Part shown: positions 45,220 through 54,911 of the stretch, one piece after another
Layout of the letters: each line of letters opens with the position of its first letter
Position numbering within the stretch: position 1 is the stretch's first letter
Source of the DNA: an uncultured Lachnospiraceae bacterium
Lineage (GTDB): Bacteria > Bacillota > Clostridia > Lachnospirales > Lachnospiraceae
Direction of reading: 5' to 3'
DNA: 57,237 bases
Assembly (NCBI GenBank): GCA_947625875.1
Contig: CANQQG010000007.1
Span: 1 to 57,237, forward strand
Translations under genes and position numbers: made by a program
Notes under the pieces: model-generated
What the model was told of the DNA's origin: nothing
Database searches by the model: none
The model's input: the letters and a program-made list of their open reading frames with translations, nothing else

Positions 45220-46194
45220 TTACGGCCTGCTTTCCTCCAAAAACGCCTCCATCTTCCGGAAATCTTCCGTCAGCGGCGCACAAAATTCACGTCCGTCCGC
45301 CAGCCGCAGACGGTTTGCATGGAGCAGCTGATGGCGAATATGGGCGTTTCTCTTGTAATAAGCATTCACGTCCGGATCGCCATATTTTGAATCGCCGATC
45401 ACCGGATGCCCGATCGCCGCAAGGTGGGCGCGGATCTGATGGGAACGTCCGGTAATCAGACGGACTTCCAGTAAAGTGCAGGCGCCATACAGACGCACAG
45501 TTTTATATTCCGTTTCAATGTACTGTCCGTCTTTGAGCGGTTTTCTGGAAACCTGCACCCGGTTATCCTTATGGTCTTTATATAAATACCCGCACAATTG
45601 CTGCGGCGTCTTTGCGCGCAAAACGCCGTTTACGATACAATGATAGTATTTATCTATGCGCCGCTCCCGAATCTGCTCCGAAATGTCCTGCAGGCCGGCG
45701 AGCGTCTTCCCGGCGATCAAAAGCCCCGATGTATTCCTGTCTAAGCGGTTGCAGATCGAAGGGCGGAACGTCTGCAGGTCTTCCGCCGTCACACACCCCG
45801 TATCGAGCAGATACTGCAGTACGAGGTCATTTGCAGAAATATCCGATGCGTTTGCCTTTTGCGAAAGCATCCCGCATGGTTTATTGATGATCAGGATATC
45901 CGCGTCTTCATATACGATATCCAGATTTACGCGGCCCGCCGCGCGCGGCGGCACAGAAACGGCGGGCCTGTCCGAAACATGGAATTTTTCAAACGTTTCA
46001 TCCGACAAAAACAATTTTACCATATCGCCCGCGGATATCTGCTCTTTTCCGGTCGCCTTTTTTTCATTTAAAACAATATTTTTTTTGCGCAGCATTTTAT
46101 ACAGGAAACTGTTCGGAGCCTGCGGCAGCAGCTTGTGCAGATATTTATCGAACCGCTGGTTCGCTTCGTTTGGTTTGATCTGAAATTCTTTCAT
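45220..46194 (-). CDS. RluA family pseudouridine synthase (NRLD variant)
   Basis: Pseudouridine synthase of 324 residues: an S4 domain at about 10-70 (ANQRFDKYLHKLL), then the catalytic domain with CNRLDRNTSGLLIAGK, where asparagine replaces the usual histidine before RLD; the nucleophilic aspartate is kept. TGRSHQIRAHLAAIGHPVIGD follows. Second RluA-type gene of the window. The target uridine is unknown. Confidence 0.9.
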   Translation of the reverse strand: MKEFQIKPNEANQRFDKYLHKLLPQAPNSFLYKMLRKKNIVLNEKKATGKEQISAGDMVKLFLSDETFEKFHVSDRPAVSVPPRAAGRVNLDIVYEDADILIINKPCGMLSQKANASDISANDLVLQYLLDTGCVTAEDLQTFRPSICNRLDRNTSGLLIAGKTLAGLQDISEQIRERRIDKYYHCIVNGVLRAKTPQQLCGYLYKDHKDNRVQVSRKPLKDGQYIETEYKTVRLYGACTLLEVRLITGRSHQIRAHLAAIGHPVIGDSKYGDPDVNAYYKRNAHIRHQLLHANRLRLADGREFCAPLTEDFRKMEAFLEESRP

Positions 46195-46238
46195 CTTTTT
46201 CTTTCCTTTTTACAAAAATACAGCCATCCGGCCCGGTT

Positions 46239-48140
46239 TCAGGAATGTTTCTTATGCACGTTCCGGATCGTCTTTTTCTTTTTTATCTCCTTTTTATTGC
46301 CGCTCTTCCCGTTCCCGGCCGTTTTTTTATCCGCGGCCTGTTTTCCGCCGCGCGGGCGCAGCAGGCATTTTTTATCAAACCCGATCAGATCCATACGCCC
46401 CGCTTTCACAAGCGCCTCCCGCACCAGCGCATAGTTTTTCGGGTTGCCGTACTGGATAAGCGCGCGCTGCATCGCTTTCTCATGCGGGTTGCGCGCCACA
46501 TAGACCGGCTCCATCGTGCGCGGGTCCAGCCCGGTGTAATACATACACGTAGAGATCGTAGACGGCGTCGGGTAAAAGTCCTGCACCTGCTGCGGCATAT
46601 AGCCGATATCGCGCAGAAACTCCGCAAGCTCTACCGCCTCTTTTAACGTAGAACCCGGATGCGAAGACATCAGATACGGCACAAGGTACTGTTTTTTATT
46701 CAATTTCCGGTTCATATGCTCATAAGCCCGCACAAATTTCCGGTAGACCTCCACAGACGGCTTGCCCATTTTTTCAAGCGTCGCATTGGAAATATGCTCC
46801 GGCGCGACTTTTAGCTGTCCGCTGACATGATATTCGCAAAGCTCCTGCAAAAAACGCTGGTCTTTATCGTAGATCAGATAATCATACCGGATGCCGGAGC
46901 GGATAAAGACCTTTTTTACCCCGTCTAATTCCCGCAGCTTCCGCAGCAATGACAGATAATCCGAATGGTCGACCGTCAGGTTTTTGCAGGGCGACGGAAA
47001 CAGGCACTGTTTATTTGCGCAGACGCCGTTTTTCAGCTGTTTTTGACAGGACGGCTGGCGGAAATTCGCCGTCGGGCCGCCCACGTCATGGATATAGCCT
47101 TTAAAATCCTTATCCTTTATCAATTGCTTTGCCTCTTCTATGATGGAATCATGGCTCCGCGTCTGGACGATGCGCCCCTGATGGAATGTCAGCGCGCAGA
47201 AATTGCAGCCGCCGAAACAGCCGCGGCTGCTGACCAGGCTGAATTTCACTTCCGCAATTGCGGGAACGCCGCCCGCCGCCTCATAAGACGGATGGTATGC
47301 GCGCATATACGGCAGCGCGTAGATATCGTCCATTTCTATCTGCGAAAGCGGCTTCGCGGGCGGGTTCTGCACGACCGTCACGCCGTTTGGATATGTTTCC
47401 GCAAGCCGTTTTCCCTGAAACGGATCCGTATTGCAATACTGGGTATAAAAACTCCGCGCATAGGCGGCCTTATCCGTTCGGATCTCCTCAAAAGACGGCA
47501 GGCATACGGCGTCTTTCAGCATCTCACTGTCTTTTGTCTTAAATACCGTTCCCGCGATATACGTAAGATCCTTAACGTCGATTCCCGCGGCGAGCGCGTC
47601 CGCGATCTCCAGAATGCTCCGCTCGCCCATGCCGTAGCTGATCAGATCCGCGCCGGAGTCGAGCAGGATGGAGCGGCGCACTTTATCCGACCAGTAATCA
47701 TAATGCCCCAGCCTGCGCAGCGACGCCTCAATCCCGCCAATGATGATCGGCGTCTGCTTATAAGTGCGGCGGATAAGGTTGCAGTAGACGATTGTTGCAT
47801 AATCCGGCCGTTTCCCCATAACGCCGCCCGGCGTAAACGCGTCTGTTTCCCGCCGCCTTTTTGAAACGCTGTAATGGTTTACCATTGAGTCCATATTTCC
47901 GCCCGTCACAAGAAAGCCCAAACGCGGCTCGCCATAAACAGCGATGCTTTCGGGATCTTTCCAGTCGGGCTGCGAAAGAATGCCGACCTGATAGCCATGC
48001 GCCTGCAAGAGCCGGCTGATGATGGCGTGTCCAAACGATGGATGGTCTACATAAGCGTCCCCAATGACATACACAAAATCAAACCGGCGGATGCCCTGCC
48101 GCTCCATATCTTCTCTACAAATTGGTAAAAATCCTGCCAT
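46239..48140 (-). CDS. YgiQ family radical SAM protein
   Basis: A 633-residue radical SAM enzyme of the YgiQ/UPF0313 family. It starts MAGFLPICREDMERQGIRRFDF with VIGDAYVDHPSFGHAIISRLL, typical of the family. The [4Fe-4S] motif is CFGGCNFC near residue 305. A lysine/arginine-rich tail (about 605-633) follows. The reaction is unknown. The start overlaps the stop of the rsuA-type gene by 1 nt (TAATG). Confidence 0.92.
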   Translation of the reverse strand: MAGFLPICREDMERQGIRRFDFVYVIGDAYVDHPSFGHAIISRLLQAHGYQVGILSQPDWKDPESIAVYGEPRLGFLVTGGNMDSMVNHYSVSKRRRETDAFTPGGVMGKRPDYATIVYCNLIRRTYKQTPIIIGGIEASLRRLGHYDYWSDKVRRSILLDSGADLISYGMGERSILEIADALAAGIDVKDLTYIAGTVFKTKDSEMLKDAVCLPSFEEIRTDKAAYARSFYTQYCNTDPFQGKRLAETYPNGVTVVQNPPAKPLSQIEMDDIYALPYMRAYHPSYEAAGGVPAIAEVKFSLVSSRGCFGGCNFCALTFHQGRIVQTRSHDSIIEEAKQLIKDKDFKGYIHDVGGPTANFRQPSCQKQLKNGVCANKQCLFPSPCKNLTVDHSDYLSLLRKLRELDGVKKVFIRSGIRYDYLIYDKDQRFLQELCEYHVSGQLKVAPEHISNATLEKMGKPSVEVYRKFVRAYEHMNRKLNKKQYLVPYLMSSHPGSTLKEAVELAEFLRDIGYMPQQVQDFYPTPSTISTCMYYTGLDPRTMEPVYVARNPHEKAMQRALIQYGNPKNYALVREALVKAGRMDLIGFDKKCLLRPRGGKQAADKKTAGNGKSGNKKEIKKKKTIRNVHKKHS

Positions 48141-48859
48141 TATAACCGCTCCTTATGCTCTGCCCGCAAAAGCGCCAGTTCGTCTTTTGTCAAACTGCGG
48201 TATTCGCCCGGCGCAAGCCGCCCGTCCAGTTTTAAGCCGCAAAAGGAAATGCGTTTCAGATAGCGGACATACTTGCCTGTCTTTTCAAACATGCGTTTGA
48301 CCTGATGAAATTTCCCCTCATATACCGTAACCTCCGCCCGAAAAACAGCTCCGGCGGATAACACCGTAAGCTCCGCAGGAAGCGTCGGGCGTTTCTCCCC
48401 GATATCCATGCCTGCCGCAAACAGCGCAATGTCCTGCGGCGTTATCGCGCCGTCCACTTCCGCATAATAAGTCTTTGGCATATGCTTTTTCGGCGAGAGC
48501 AGCTCATGCGCAAGCGCGCCGTCGTTTGTGACCAATAACAGCCCTTCTGTATCAATGTCCAGCCTGCCGACCGGAAACAAGTCCTTCCGCACGCTGTCAA
48601 TATAAGAAAGGGCGGTCTTATGCACCGGATCTTCTGTCGCGCTGACGCATCCCGCGGGTTTATTCAGCATATAGTATTCCATTTTTACATAAGTGAGCTT
48701 CCTGCCCTGATAACAGACCTCGTCCGTTTCGGGCGACACCTGGAGATCCGCTTTTTTTACGGTTTCCCCATTGACTGCCACAGCCCCTTTCCGGATATCG
48801 TTTTTTAATCTGCTGCGCGTGCCGCAGCCCATATCTGCAAGAAATTTATCTAAACGCAT
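48140..48859 (-). CDS. RsuA family 16S rRNA pseudouridine synthase
   Basis: A 239-residue RsuA/RluB/E/F-type pseudouridine synthase: S4 domain MRLDKFLADMGCGTRSRLKNDIRKGAV at residues 1-40, then NKPAGCVSATEDP and PVGRLDIDTEGLLLVTNDG with the catalytic aspartate, then YEGKFHQVKRMFEKTG. Length and simple S4 domain fit the position-516 enzyme. ATG 48859 is chosen by homology and GCGGG upstream; a longer frame would overlap the M23 gene. Confidence 0.92.
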   Translation of the reverse strand: MRLDKFLADMGCGTRSRLKNDIRKGAVAVNGETVKKADLQVSPETDEVCYQGRKLTYVKMEYYMLNKPAGCVSATEDPVHKTALSYIDSVRKDLFPVGRLDIDTEGLLLVTNDGALAHELLSPKKHMPKTYYAEVDGAITPQDIALFAAGMDIGEKRPTLPAELTVLSAGAVFRAEVTVYEGKFHQVKRMFEKTGKYVRYLKRISFCGLKLDGRLAPGEYRSLTKDELALLRAEHKERL

Positions 48860-48878
48860 AAATCCCGCCTTCCGACCG

Positions 48879-49739
48879 TCAACTGGATTTTTGGTAAACA
48901 TATTTCAAACGGTTTTCTTCCAAAAGCTGCAGCAGGCTGTACGGGTTGAAGCTGACTTCCACGCCCTGCGCGTCATTCAAATACATTCCAAAATGCAGAT
49001 GCACCGGAAAATTCCCCGTCGTCCCTTCCACCTCGCTGTACCCGGTATCGCCCATATAGCCAATGAGCTGCCCCGCCGCAAGCGCCGTCCCCTCCGTTAT
49101 GCCGTCCTCATACTCCGCTAAATGCGCATAATAATAATAAACGCCGTTCGGACTCCTTACGCCGATCCGGTAGCCGCCCTTTGGCAGCCAGCCGATCTTT
49201 TCCACTGTGCCTTCGCTTGCGCTCACGACCGGATAGTAGCCGCGCTGCTGTATGGACGCCATGATATCCGTCCCCTCATGGCCGCGGTTCCCGCCATACG
49301 TCCGCTCATACTGCCAGCTGTTTTCATAAGACACCGCCGCCTGCGGGTTGTTGACTGACGCAGGGACAGGAAAATATACAGCGTCTGTTTCCGTCAGCAG
49401 CTGTTTTACGATCCGGCAGTACGCCTCATAACGTTCCGGTTCCGCCTGCCGCTCTGTCACGCACCACTGCTCCAGCCGTTTTTTCTCCGCGCTCCGGCAA
49501 AAAATGCAGGCAAGCATATATTCTTCCGTCTCCCGTTTCGGGGCGTCAAAGTTACAGATTGTTTTGTAGTCCGCCGCGTCAAAGGCAAACGCGCGCAGTG
49601 TGGCAAGCGACGTCTCTGTGTCATGGAGCTGTGACTGCCGGTATCTGCCGCGCCCTTCTTCCAAACGGTGCAGCATGTGCAGATCGGCAAATACAATAAA
49701 AAACAGCAGAACCAGATAAAAGATACGTTTCCGACTCAT
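48879..49739 (-). CDS. Membrane-anchored M23 (LytM) metallopeptidase
   Basis: A 286-residue protein with an N-terminal membrane helix (about 6-22) and an extracellular LytM domain in the C-terminal half. Zinc ligands are seen in RGHEGTDIMA and VHLHFGMYL, so the site appears intact and hydrolysis of peptidoglycan peptides is plausible. The region between (about 30-130) is unrecognised. It is divergent from ylbJ with only 47 bp between the start codons. Confidence 0.87.
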   Translation of the reverse strand: MSRKRIFYLVLLFFIVFADLHMLHRLEEGRGRYRQSQLHDTETSLATLRAFAFDAADYKTICNFDAPKRETEEYMLACIFCRSAEKKRLEQWCVTERQAEPERYEAYCRIVKQLLTETDAVYFPVPASVNNPQAAVSYENSWQYERTYGGNRGHEGTDIMASIQQRGYYPVVSASEGTVEKIGWLPKGGYRIGVRSPNGVYYYYAHLAEYEDGITEGTALAAGQLIGYMGDTGYSEVEGTTGNFPVHLHFGMYLNDAQGVEVSFNPYSLLQLLEENRLKYVYQKSS

Positions 49740-49786
49740 GTTTCCTCCGGCAGCCGCGTATATTAAATAAAAAAATACGTGCTGAC

Positions 49787-50710
49787 ATGAAAAAAAGGTT
49801 ATCTATACTTATTATCCTGCTGTTTATCCTATTCATATTATTTTATCCGTCCGAGAGCGTCCTTGCCGCCGCAAACGGGCTGGTTCTGTGGTATGAAAAT
49901 ATCCTGCCTGCGCTGCTGCCATTTACAATTTTTTCAAATATCCTCATACAGTCCGGCTATCTGGATGATATCATTCGCTTTTTCCACCCGCTGTTAAACA
50001 GACTGCTGTTTGGACATCCGCATGCGGCCTATCCGATCGCAGCCGGTTTCCTGTTCGGTTTCCCGCTCGGCGCAAAGACAACCGCCGACCTGTACCGCGA
50101 AGGGAAACTCACCAGAGGCGAGGCGAATATCCTCTGCGCGATGTGCAATAATATCAGCCCTGTTTTTGTGAGCAGCTATCTGCTCATTTCCTCGCTCGGC
50201 CTGCACCGGAACATCTGGCTCACATATCTTATTTTATATGCGCCTTCTCTCGTCGCCGGGCTGTGCCTGCTGTCCAGACAGAGCGCAAAATCGGTAAAAA
50301 CAACTGCCGCATCCGCTTCGGGGCTGAATTTCCGCATCATTGACGCCGGCATTATGAACGGATTTGAAACGCTCTTAAAACTCGGTGCTTATATTATGCT
50401 GTTCTCCCTGCTGTCACAGATGTGCGCACACGCGGCGGGAAGCCATGACAGGCTCCATATGCTGGTCTCCGGCGTTGCCGAGGTGACAAACGGCATCCAC
50501 GTCATTGCTGAAAGCCCTTACCCGCTCTCCGTCCGTTACCCGCTTATCATAGGCATTACCGCTTTTGGCGGGCTGAGCGGGTTTGCGCAGACAGCGTCCA
50601 TGATAAAAAATACGGATATATCCATGCGGTTTTATCTGGGTTTCCGGCTGTTCCAGACAGGGATCTGCGCGCTGCTCGCCGCGCTTGCCACAGCGTCCGG
50701 CATTCTCTGA
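49787..50710 (+). CDS. ylbJ: YlbJ-like nucleoside-recognition-domain membrane protein
   Basis: Polytopic membrane protein of 307 residues with about eight helices. FPLGAKTTADLYREGKLTRGEAN, CNNISPVFVSSYLL and the C-terminal GLSGFAQTASM match the YlbJ/SpoVV family; the Bacillus protein is needed for spore development and dipicolinate movement. This suggests a spore-forming ancestry. It is the only + strand gene in the right half, and its coding strand is C-rich, unlike + strand genes on the left. No clear Shine-Dalgarno sequence precedes ATG 49787. Confidence 0.87.
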   Translation: MKKRLSILIILLFILFILFYPSESVLAAANGLVLWYENILPALLPFTIFSNILIQSGYLDDIIRFFHPLLNRLLFGHPHAAYPIAAGFLFGFPLGAKTTADLYREGKLTRGEANILCAMCNNISPVFVSSYLLISSLGLHRNIWLTYLILYAPSLVAGLCLLSRQSAKSVKTTAASASGLNFRIIDAGIMNGFETLLKLGAYIMLFSLLSQMCAHAAGSHDRLHMLVSGVAEVTNGIHVIAESPYPLSVRYPLIIGITAFGGLSGFAQTASMIKNTDISMRFYLGFRLFQTGICALLAALATASGIL

Positions 50711-50717
50711 ACTTTAT

Positions 50718-51371
50718 TTATTGCTGTCCCTGCGGCTCATTTTCCGCCGCCTGCGGTTCTTGCTGCGCCTGCTCCTGCTGTGCGCGCTGCTGCGGCTGTT
50801 CCTGCGGCTGCGCCGGTGCGCCCATATCCTCTTCCATGGCGACCAGTTCCGCCCGGTTCGCCGATACGGTGTCCAGTGTTTTCTGCAAAGAGGAACTGAG
50901 CTGCAGGAAATTTGTCTTAAAGATACTGAGGGAATCCGTCAGCGTCCGTTCGATCAGACGCAGCACATTGTCGGTATAGGCAACCGCGCCGGAACGGATC
51001 TCATTCGCGTCGCTGGTCGCCTTGTCCATGATCTCCTGCGCCTGTTTCTGGGCGATCCCGACCACCTCATTCGCCTGGGCATAAGCCTGCTGCATGATCT
51101 GGTGCTCCCTGACCAGTTCGTTTTTCTGCAGCTGCGCCTGTGAGATGATCGCATCCGCCTTTGCCTGCGCGTCGGCAAGGATCGCCTCCTTATTGCTGAT
51201 GATCTTCTGGTAGCGCTTTACCTCTTCCGGCGTTTTCTGGCGCAGATCCTGAATCAGCTCCTGTATCTCGGCTTTATTTACTAATATCCTTGTATTTGAA
51301 AGCGGCTGGAACTTACAGTTATCAATATAGTCCTCAATTTCCTCTATGATCTGGTCAATATTACTGCTCAT
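50718..51371 (-). CDS. Coiled-coil protein with glutamine-rich tail (ATP synthase subunit H-like / DivIVA-like)
   Basis: A 217-residue soluble protein. Residues about 55-165 are strongly heptad-like (KTPEEVKRYQKIISNKEAILADAQAKADAII) with repeated A, Q and E, predicting a long coiled coil. Residues 187-217 are almost only Q, P, E and A. Such proteins are commonly labelled ATPase or V-type ATP synthase subunit H, which reflects coiled-coil similarity only. The neighbour is coaD. ATG 51371 follows AAGGAG. Confidence 0.75.
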   Translation of the reverse strand: MSSNIDQIIEEIEDYIDNCKFQPLSNTRILVNKAEIQELIQDLRQKTPEEVKRYQKIISNKEAILADAQAKADAIISQAQLQKNELVREHQIMQQAYAQANEVVGIAQKQAQEIMDKATSDANEIRSGAVAYTDNVLRLIERTLTDSLSIFKTNFLQLSSSLQKTLDTVSANRAELVAMEEDMGAPAQPQEQPQQRAQQEQAQQEPQAAENEPQGQQ

Positions 51372-51383
51372 GTGTAACACTCC

Positions 51384-51875
51384 TTATTCGTATTTTTTAA
51401 CGCCATATTTCGCATAAATGCGCCCGGCAAGCTGCTCCGGCACGAAATGCGAAATATCTCCCCCATACGATGCAAACTCTTTCACGATCGTGGAACTAAG
51501 GTATGCATATTCCAGACGTGTCGTTAAAAAAATCGTTTCTATATCGGTATCCACCTCATGGTTTGTCTGCGCGATCTGCAATTCGTATTCAAAATCCGTT
51601 ACGGCGCGCAGGCCGCGGATGATGATCGTAGCGCTGATGCTTTTTGCATAATCAACCAGCAGCCCGCGAAACGAACCGATTTTTACATTCTCAAGATGAG
51701 AAGTCATCTCCTCTAACATACTAACACGTTCATCCACAGAAAACAATGCATTTTTTGCACTGTTGTTCAGTACGCCGACGACCAGCTCATCCACAAGCTT
51801 TGCGGAACGCCCGATCATGTCAAGATGCCCGTTTGTGACCGGATCGAAGCTTCCCGGGTAAATCGCTCTTCTCAT
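51384..51875 (-). CDS. coaD: Phosphopantetheine adenylyltransferase
   Basis: Penultimate step of coenzyme A synthesis. The 163-residue protein starts [21 protein letters not shown] with the T/HxGH motif (TNGH) and contains [22 protein letters not shown] and [17 protein letters not shown]. It follows rsmD closely, a pairing conserved across bacteria. Confidence 0.97.
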   Translation of the reverse strand: MRRAIYPGSFDPVTNGHLDMIGRSAKLVDELVVGVLNNSAKNALFSVDERVSMLEEMTSHLENVKIGSFRGLLVDYAKSISATIIIRGLRAVTDFEYELQIAQTNHEVDTDIETIFLTTRLEYAYLSSTIVKEFASYGGDISHFVPEQLAGRIYAKYGVKKYE

Positions 51876-51876
51876 A

Positions 51877-52431
51877 TCAGCCCTCTTTTGTAAGAAAAAT
51901 ATGTTTGTTCGTCTTATAATTTTTTTCTTTTCTAATCACAAAACCAAGCTCGGCGGCATAAGAAAAATCCGTTTCCAGCGACGCCTCCACAATCACTGTG
52001 CCGCTGTCTTTTAAGATCGCGCTGTTTTTCAGATAGGCAAGCGTATTTTTTTCATATTGCCCGTTATAAGGCGGATCAACAAACACATAATCAAAACGGA
52101 AACTGCCTTCCAGCGAACGCATTGCCGCAAGGACGTCCATCATCAGCAGGCGCGCCTTTTGTTCCATATGGGTAAATTTTATATTCTGCTCAATGCAGGC
52201 GCACGCCTTTTTGCTGTGATCTGCAAATACCGCATAAGCCGCGCCGCGGCTGAGCGCTTCCAGCCCGATCTGCCCGCTCCCGGCAAACAGATCCAGAAAA
52301 TAACAGCCCGGCATATCCGCCTGTATCATATTAAACAGTGTTTCTTTTATGCGGTCGCTCGTCGGCCGCGTATCAATTCCTTCCGGTGTTTTTAACGGGA
52401 GGCTGCGCGCCGTCCCTGCAATAATACGCAT
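51877..52431 (-). CDS. rsmD: 16S rRNA (guanine-966-N2)-methyltransferase RsmD
   Basis: SAM-dependent methyltransferase of 184 residues. [15 protein letters not shown] starts the protein; [15 protein letters not shown], the SAM-binding [19 protein letters not shown] and the catalytic DPPY are all present. ATG 52431 follows AAAGGAG; the frame continues upstream inside cinA but that part is glycine/arginine-rich shadow sequence. Confidence 0.96.
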   Translation of the reverse strand: MRIIAGTARSLPLKTPEGIDTRPTSDRIKETLFNMIQADMPGCYFLDLFAGSGQIGLEALSRGAAYAVFADHSKKACACIEQNIKFTHMEQKARLLMMDVLAAMRSLEGSFRFDYVFVDPPYNGQYEKNTLAYLKNSAILKDSGTVIVEASLETDFSYAAELGFVIRKEKNYKTNKHIFLTKEG

Positions 52432-52442
52432 ACGATTCTCCT

Positions 52443-52937
52443 TTACTGTTCCTGCGTTTTTAAAAGCATCCGTTCCAACAAATATAATGCGGCTTCCACA
52501 GCCATCTCCCGCACCTGCCTGCGCTCGCCCGCAAATACGTGGCGTTCCACCGCCGTCTTGCCATTTACATAACAGCCGATATACACAAGCCCGACCGGTT
52601 TCTCGTCTGTGCCGCCTTCCGGTCCGGCAATCCCTGTCGTGGCAAGCGCCGCCTGTGCGCGGGCCGCTTTCGCCGCTCCCCGCGCCATTTCCGCCGCACA
52701 CGCCTCACTGACCGCGCCATCATTGCTTAACGTTTCCTGCGACACGCCCAGCAGCCTGCGCTTCGCTTCATTCGAATACGTAATGTACCCTTCCTTATAA
52801 ACATCCGATATGCCGGAGACATTGATCAGCCGCCCCGCAAGCAGCCCGCCTGTACAGGATTCCGCGGTCGTTGCCGCCATCCCGCGCCCAATGAGCAGCG
52901 AAGCGACACGCTCTTCTAACGTATACTCCCGTTCCAT
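52443..52937 (-). CDS. CinA C-terminal domain protein (nicotinamide-nucleotide amidase, PncC type)
   Basis: Stand-alone CinA C-terminal domain of about 164 residues. AESCTGGLLAGRLINVSG, ITYSNEAKRRLLGV, ATTGIAGPEGGTDEKPVGLVYIG are the family blocks; enzymes of this type deamidate NMN to NaMN. The N-terminal CinA domain is absent, as is common. ATG 52937 has AGGA at a good distance; ATG 52958 would add seven residues with poorer support. It precedes rsmD. Confidence 0.92.
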   Translation of the reverse strand: MEREYTLEERVASLLIGRGMAATTAESCTGGLLAGRLINVSGISDVYKEGYITYSNEAKRRLLGVSQETLSNDGAVSEACAAEMARGAAKAARAQAALATTGIAGPEGGTDEKPVGLVYIGCYVNGKTAVERHVFAGERRQVREMAVEAALYLLERMLLKTQEQ

Positions 52938-52966
52938 CGCATCCTGATTCCTTTCCATTTTGATTT

Positions 52967-53515
52967 TTATTTTTGTTCCTTTAAAACATCTTTATTATGA
53001 TAGATATAATCACAGAGCGATATAACCGTCAAAATCAGCGCAATATACGTAAGCGCCGTACCGAGGATGCCAAAAAACGGCCGGTCGACGTCCAGGATCA
53101 GCACGATGATCATAAGCATCTGGAACGTTGTTTTAAATTTCCCCCAGTAGCTTGCAGCGATAACAATCTGCTGTTCCGCCGCGATCAGGCGGAATCCGCT
53201 GATGATAAACTCTCTCGCAATAATGATGATAACGATCCACGCCGCTAATTTTTTCAATTCCACCAGGCAGATGAGCGCCGAGCATACCAGCAGCTTGTCC
53301 GCCAGCGGATCCATAAATTTCCCAAAATTTGTCACCATATGGCACCGCCTTGCGATATACCCGTCCAGCAGGTCTGTCAGGCTTGCCACAATAAAAACCG
53401 CCACCGCGACATAATTCCCGTAACCCGGAAAAAAAGGCGCTAACAGGAAAAACACAAAAAAAGGAATTAATATCACGCGAAACATGGTCAGTTTATTTGG
53501 CAGGTTCATAGTCAT
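52967..53515 (-). CDS. pgsA: CDP-diacylglycerol-glycerol-3-phosphate 3-phosphatidyltransferase
   Basis: First committed step to phosphatidylglycerol. The 182-residue membrane protein has about five helices and the CDP-alcohol motif D-x2-D-G-x2-A-R-x8-G-x3-D-x3-D, seen as DLLDGYIAR ... GKFMDPLAD. NLPNKLTMFRVILIPFF at the N-terminus is typical of PgsA. GAGGAGA precedes the ATG. It follows rimO by 29 nt. Confidence 0.95.
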   Translation of the reverse strand: MTMNLPNKLTMFRVILIPFFVFFLLAPFFPGYGNYVAVAVFIVASLTDLLDGYIARRCHMVTNFGKFMDPLADKLLVCSALICLVELKKLAAWIVIIIIAREFIISGFRLIAAEQQIVIAASYWGKFKTTFQMLMIIVLILDVDRPFFGILGTALTYIALILTVISLCDYIYHNKDVLKEQK

Positions 53516-53544
53516 AGGTTTTCTCCTCTCTCCTTATATTGTAC

Positions 53545-54870
53545 TCAGAAAAGCAATTCCGCCGTCAGGTCATAATCCACCGAACCCGTAATGCGGACGT
53601 TTGCCAGATCGCCCGTCATAAGCTCCGTATCAGATGTGATGAACACATAACCGTCGATATCCGGCGCGTCGCGGTAAGTCCTTCCGACATATACATGCTC
53701 CTCGGGCAGATAGCCCTCCACAAACGCAACGGTCTTAGTCCCTTTTAAATCTGCGGTTTTATCAAAAATGATCTCCTGCTCCAGTTCCATCGCTTCGTCT
53801 TTCCAGTCCAGCTTTGTCTCCTCATCGATCTGATCCGGAAATTCCGCGGCGGGCGTCCCTTCCTCCGGTGAGTAGGTAAATACGCCAAGCCGGTCAAACT
53901 CCATTTCATTTATAAACGCCATCAGCTCCTCGTGCTGCTCCTGCGTTTCCCCGGGGAAACCGCAGATCAGCGTTGTCCGCAGGCAGATATCAGGAATCTC
54001 CCGCCGCAGCTTTTGTATGACGTTTCGGATGCTCTCCTGATCCGTCCGCCGTCCCATGCGGCGTAAGATCGTATCATTTGCATGCTGGATCGGCATGTCC
54101 AGATAATGGCAGACTTTTTTATTCCGTTTGATGGCTGCGATCAGCGCATCGTCAATCTCTTCCGGATAACAGTACAGAATACGGATCCAGTATAAACCGG
54201 GGATTTCATTTAATGCGTCCAGCAGGCGCGGAAGAGACTTCTCCCCGTATAAATCCATCCCGTAAAGCGTCGTCTCCTGCGCGACCAGGATCAGCTCTTT
54301 TACGCCCGCCTCCGCGAGCTCTTTTGCTTGTGCGGACAGTTCTTCCAAGGGGATGCTCCGGTATTCGCCGCGGACAGAAGGGATCACGCAGTACGTACAG
54401 TGTTTGCTGCATCCCTCCGCGATTTTTAAAAACGCATAATGGCCTCCCGTTGTGATACGCCTCTTTGCCCTCATGCGCGGCAGCCCTTTTAAAGCGCTGA
54501 AATTTTCATAACCGCCGCCATGCAGCGCGCACTGTAACGCATGGACGATATCATCACAGGAATTTGTCCCGAGCACAGCGTCAATCTCCGGAATTTCCTG
54601 ACGGATCTCCTTTTGGTAGCGCTGCGCAAGGCAGCCGGTCACAAGCAGGGCTTTGCAATTCCCCTCCGTCTTATATCGCGCCATTTCCAGGATCGTCTGG
54701 ATGCTTTCTTCTTTTGCGTCATTGATGAAGCAGCAGGTATTGATCACAATCGCGTCCGCCTCTGTCTCGTCATCTGTGATCTCCACGCCCGCATCCTGCA
54801 GCATGCCAAGCATAAATTCGGAATCCACCAGGTTTTTATCACATCCCAAAGATACGAAAAAAAGCTTCAT
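53545..54870 (-). CDS. rimO: Ribosomal protein S12 methylthiotransferase RimO
   Basis: Adds a methylthio group to the conserved aspartate of ribosomal protein S12. The 441-residue protein has the UPF0004 domain with cluster cysteines in SLGCDKNLVDSE, INTCCF and VTGCLAQ, the radical SAM motif CSKHCTYC near residue 152, and a C-terminal TRAM domain (about 375-441). GCDKNLVDSE separates it from MiaB. ATG 54870 is chosen by homology; the longer frame runs into the upstream terminator. Confidence 0.96.
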   Translation of the reverse strand: MKLFFVSLGCDKNLVDSEFMLGMLQDAGVEITDDETEADAIVINTCCFINDAKEESIQTILEMARYKTEGNCKALLVTGCLAQRYQKEIRQEIPEIDAVLGTNSCDDIVHALQCALHGGGYENFSALKGLPRMRAKRRITTGGHYAFLKIAEGCSKHCTYCVIPSVRGEYRSIPLEELSAQAKELAEAGVKELILVAQETTLYGMDLYGEKSLPRLLDALNEIPGLYWIRILYCYPEEIDDALIAAIKRNKKVCHYLDMPIQHANDTILRRMGRRTDQESIRNVIQKLRREIPDICLRTTLICGFPGETQEQHEELMAFINEMEFDRLGVFTYSPEEGTPAAEFPDQIDEETKLDWKDEAMELEQEIIFDKTADLKGTKTVAFVEGYLPEEHVYVGRTYRDAPDIDGYVFITSDTELMTGDLANVRITGSVDYDLTAELLF

Positions 54871-54911
54871 TTGAATCGTTTTCCTTTCCGCGCCATGCGC
54901 ATAGAAAGATA

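Noticed and set aside
46965..47864. 299-codon open frame on the + strand
   Set aside because: Fully antisense to the YgiQ-type gene; no ribosome site, no recognisable domain, and arginine-rich composition typical of antisense shadows in this base composition.
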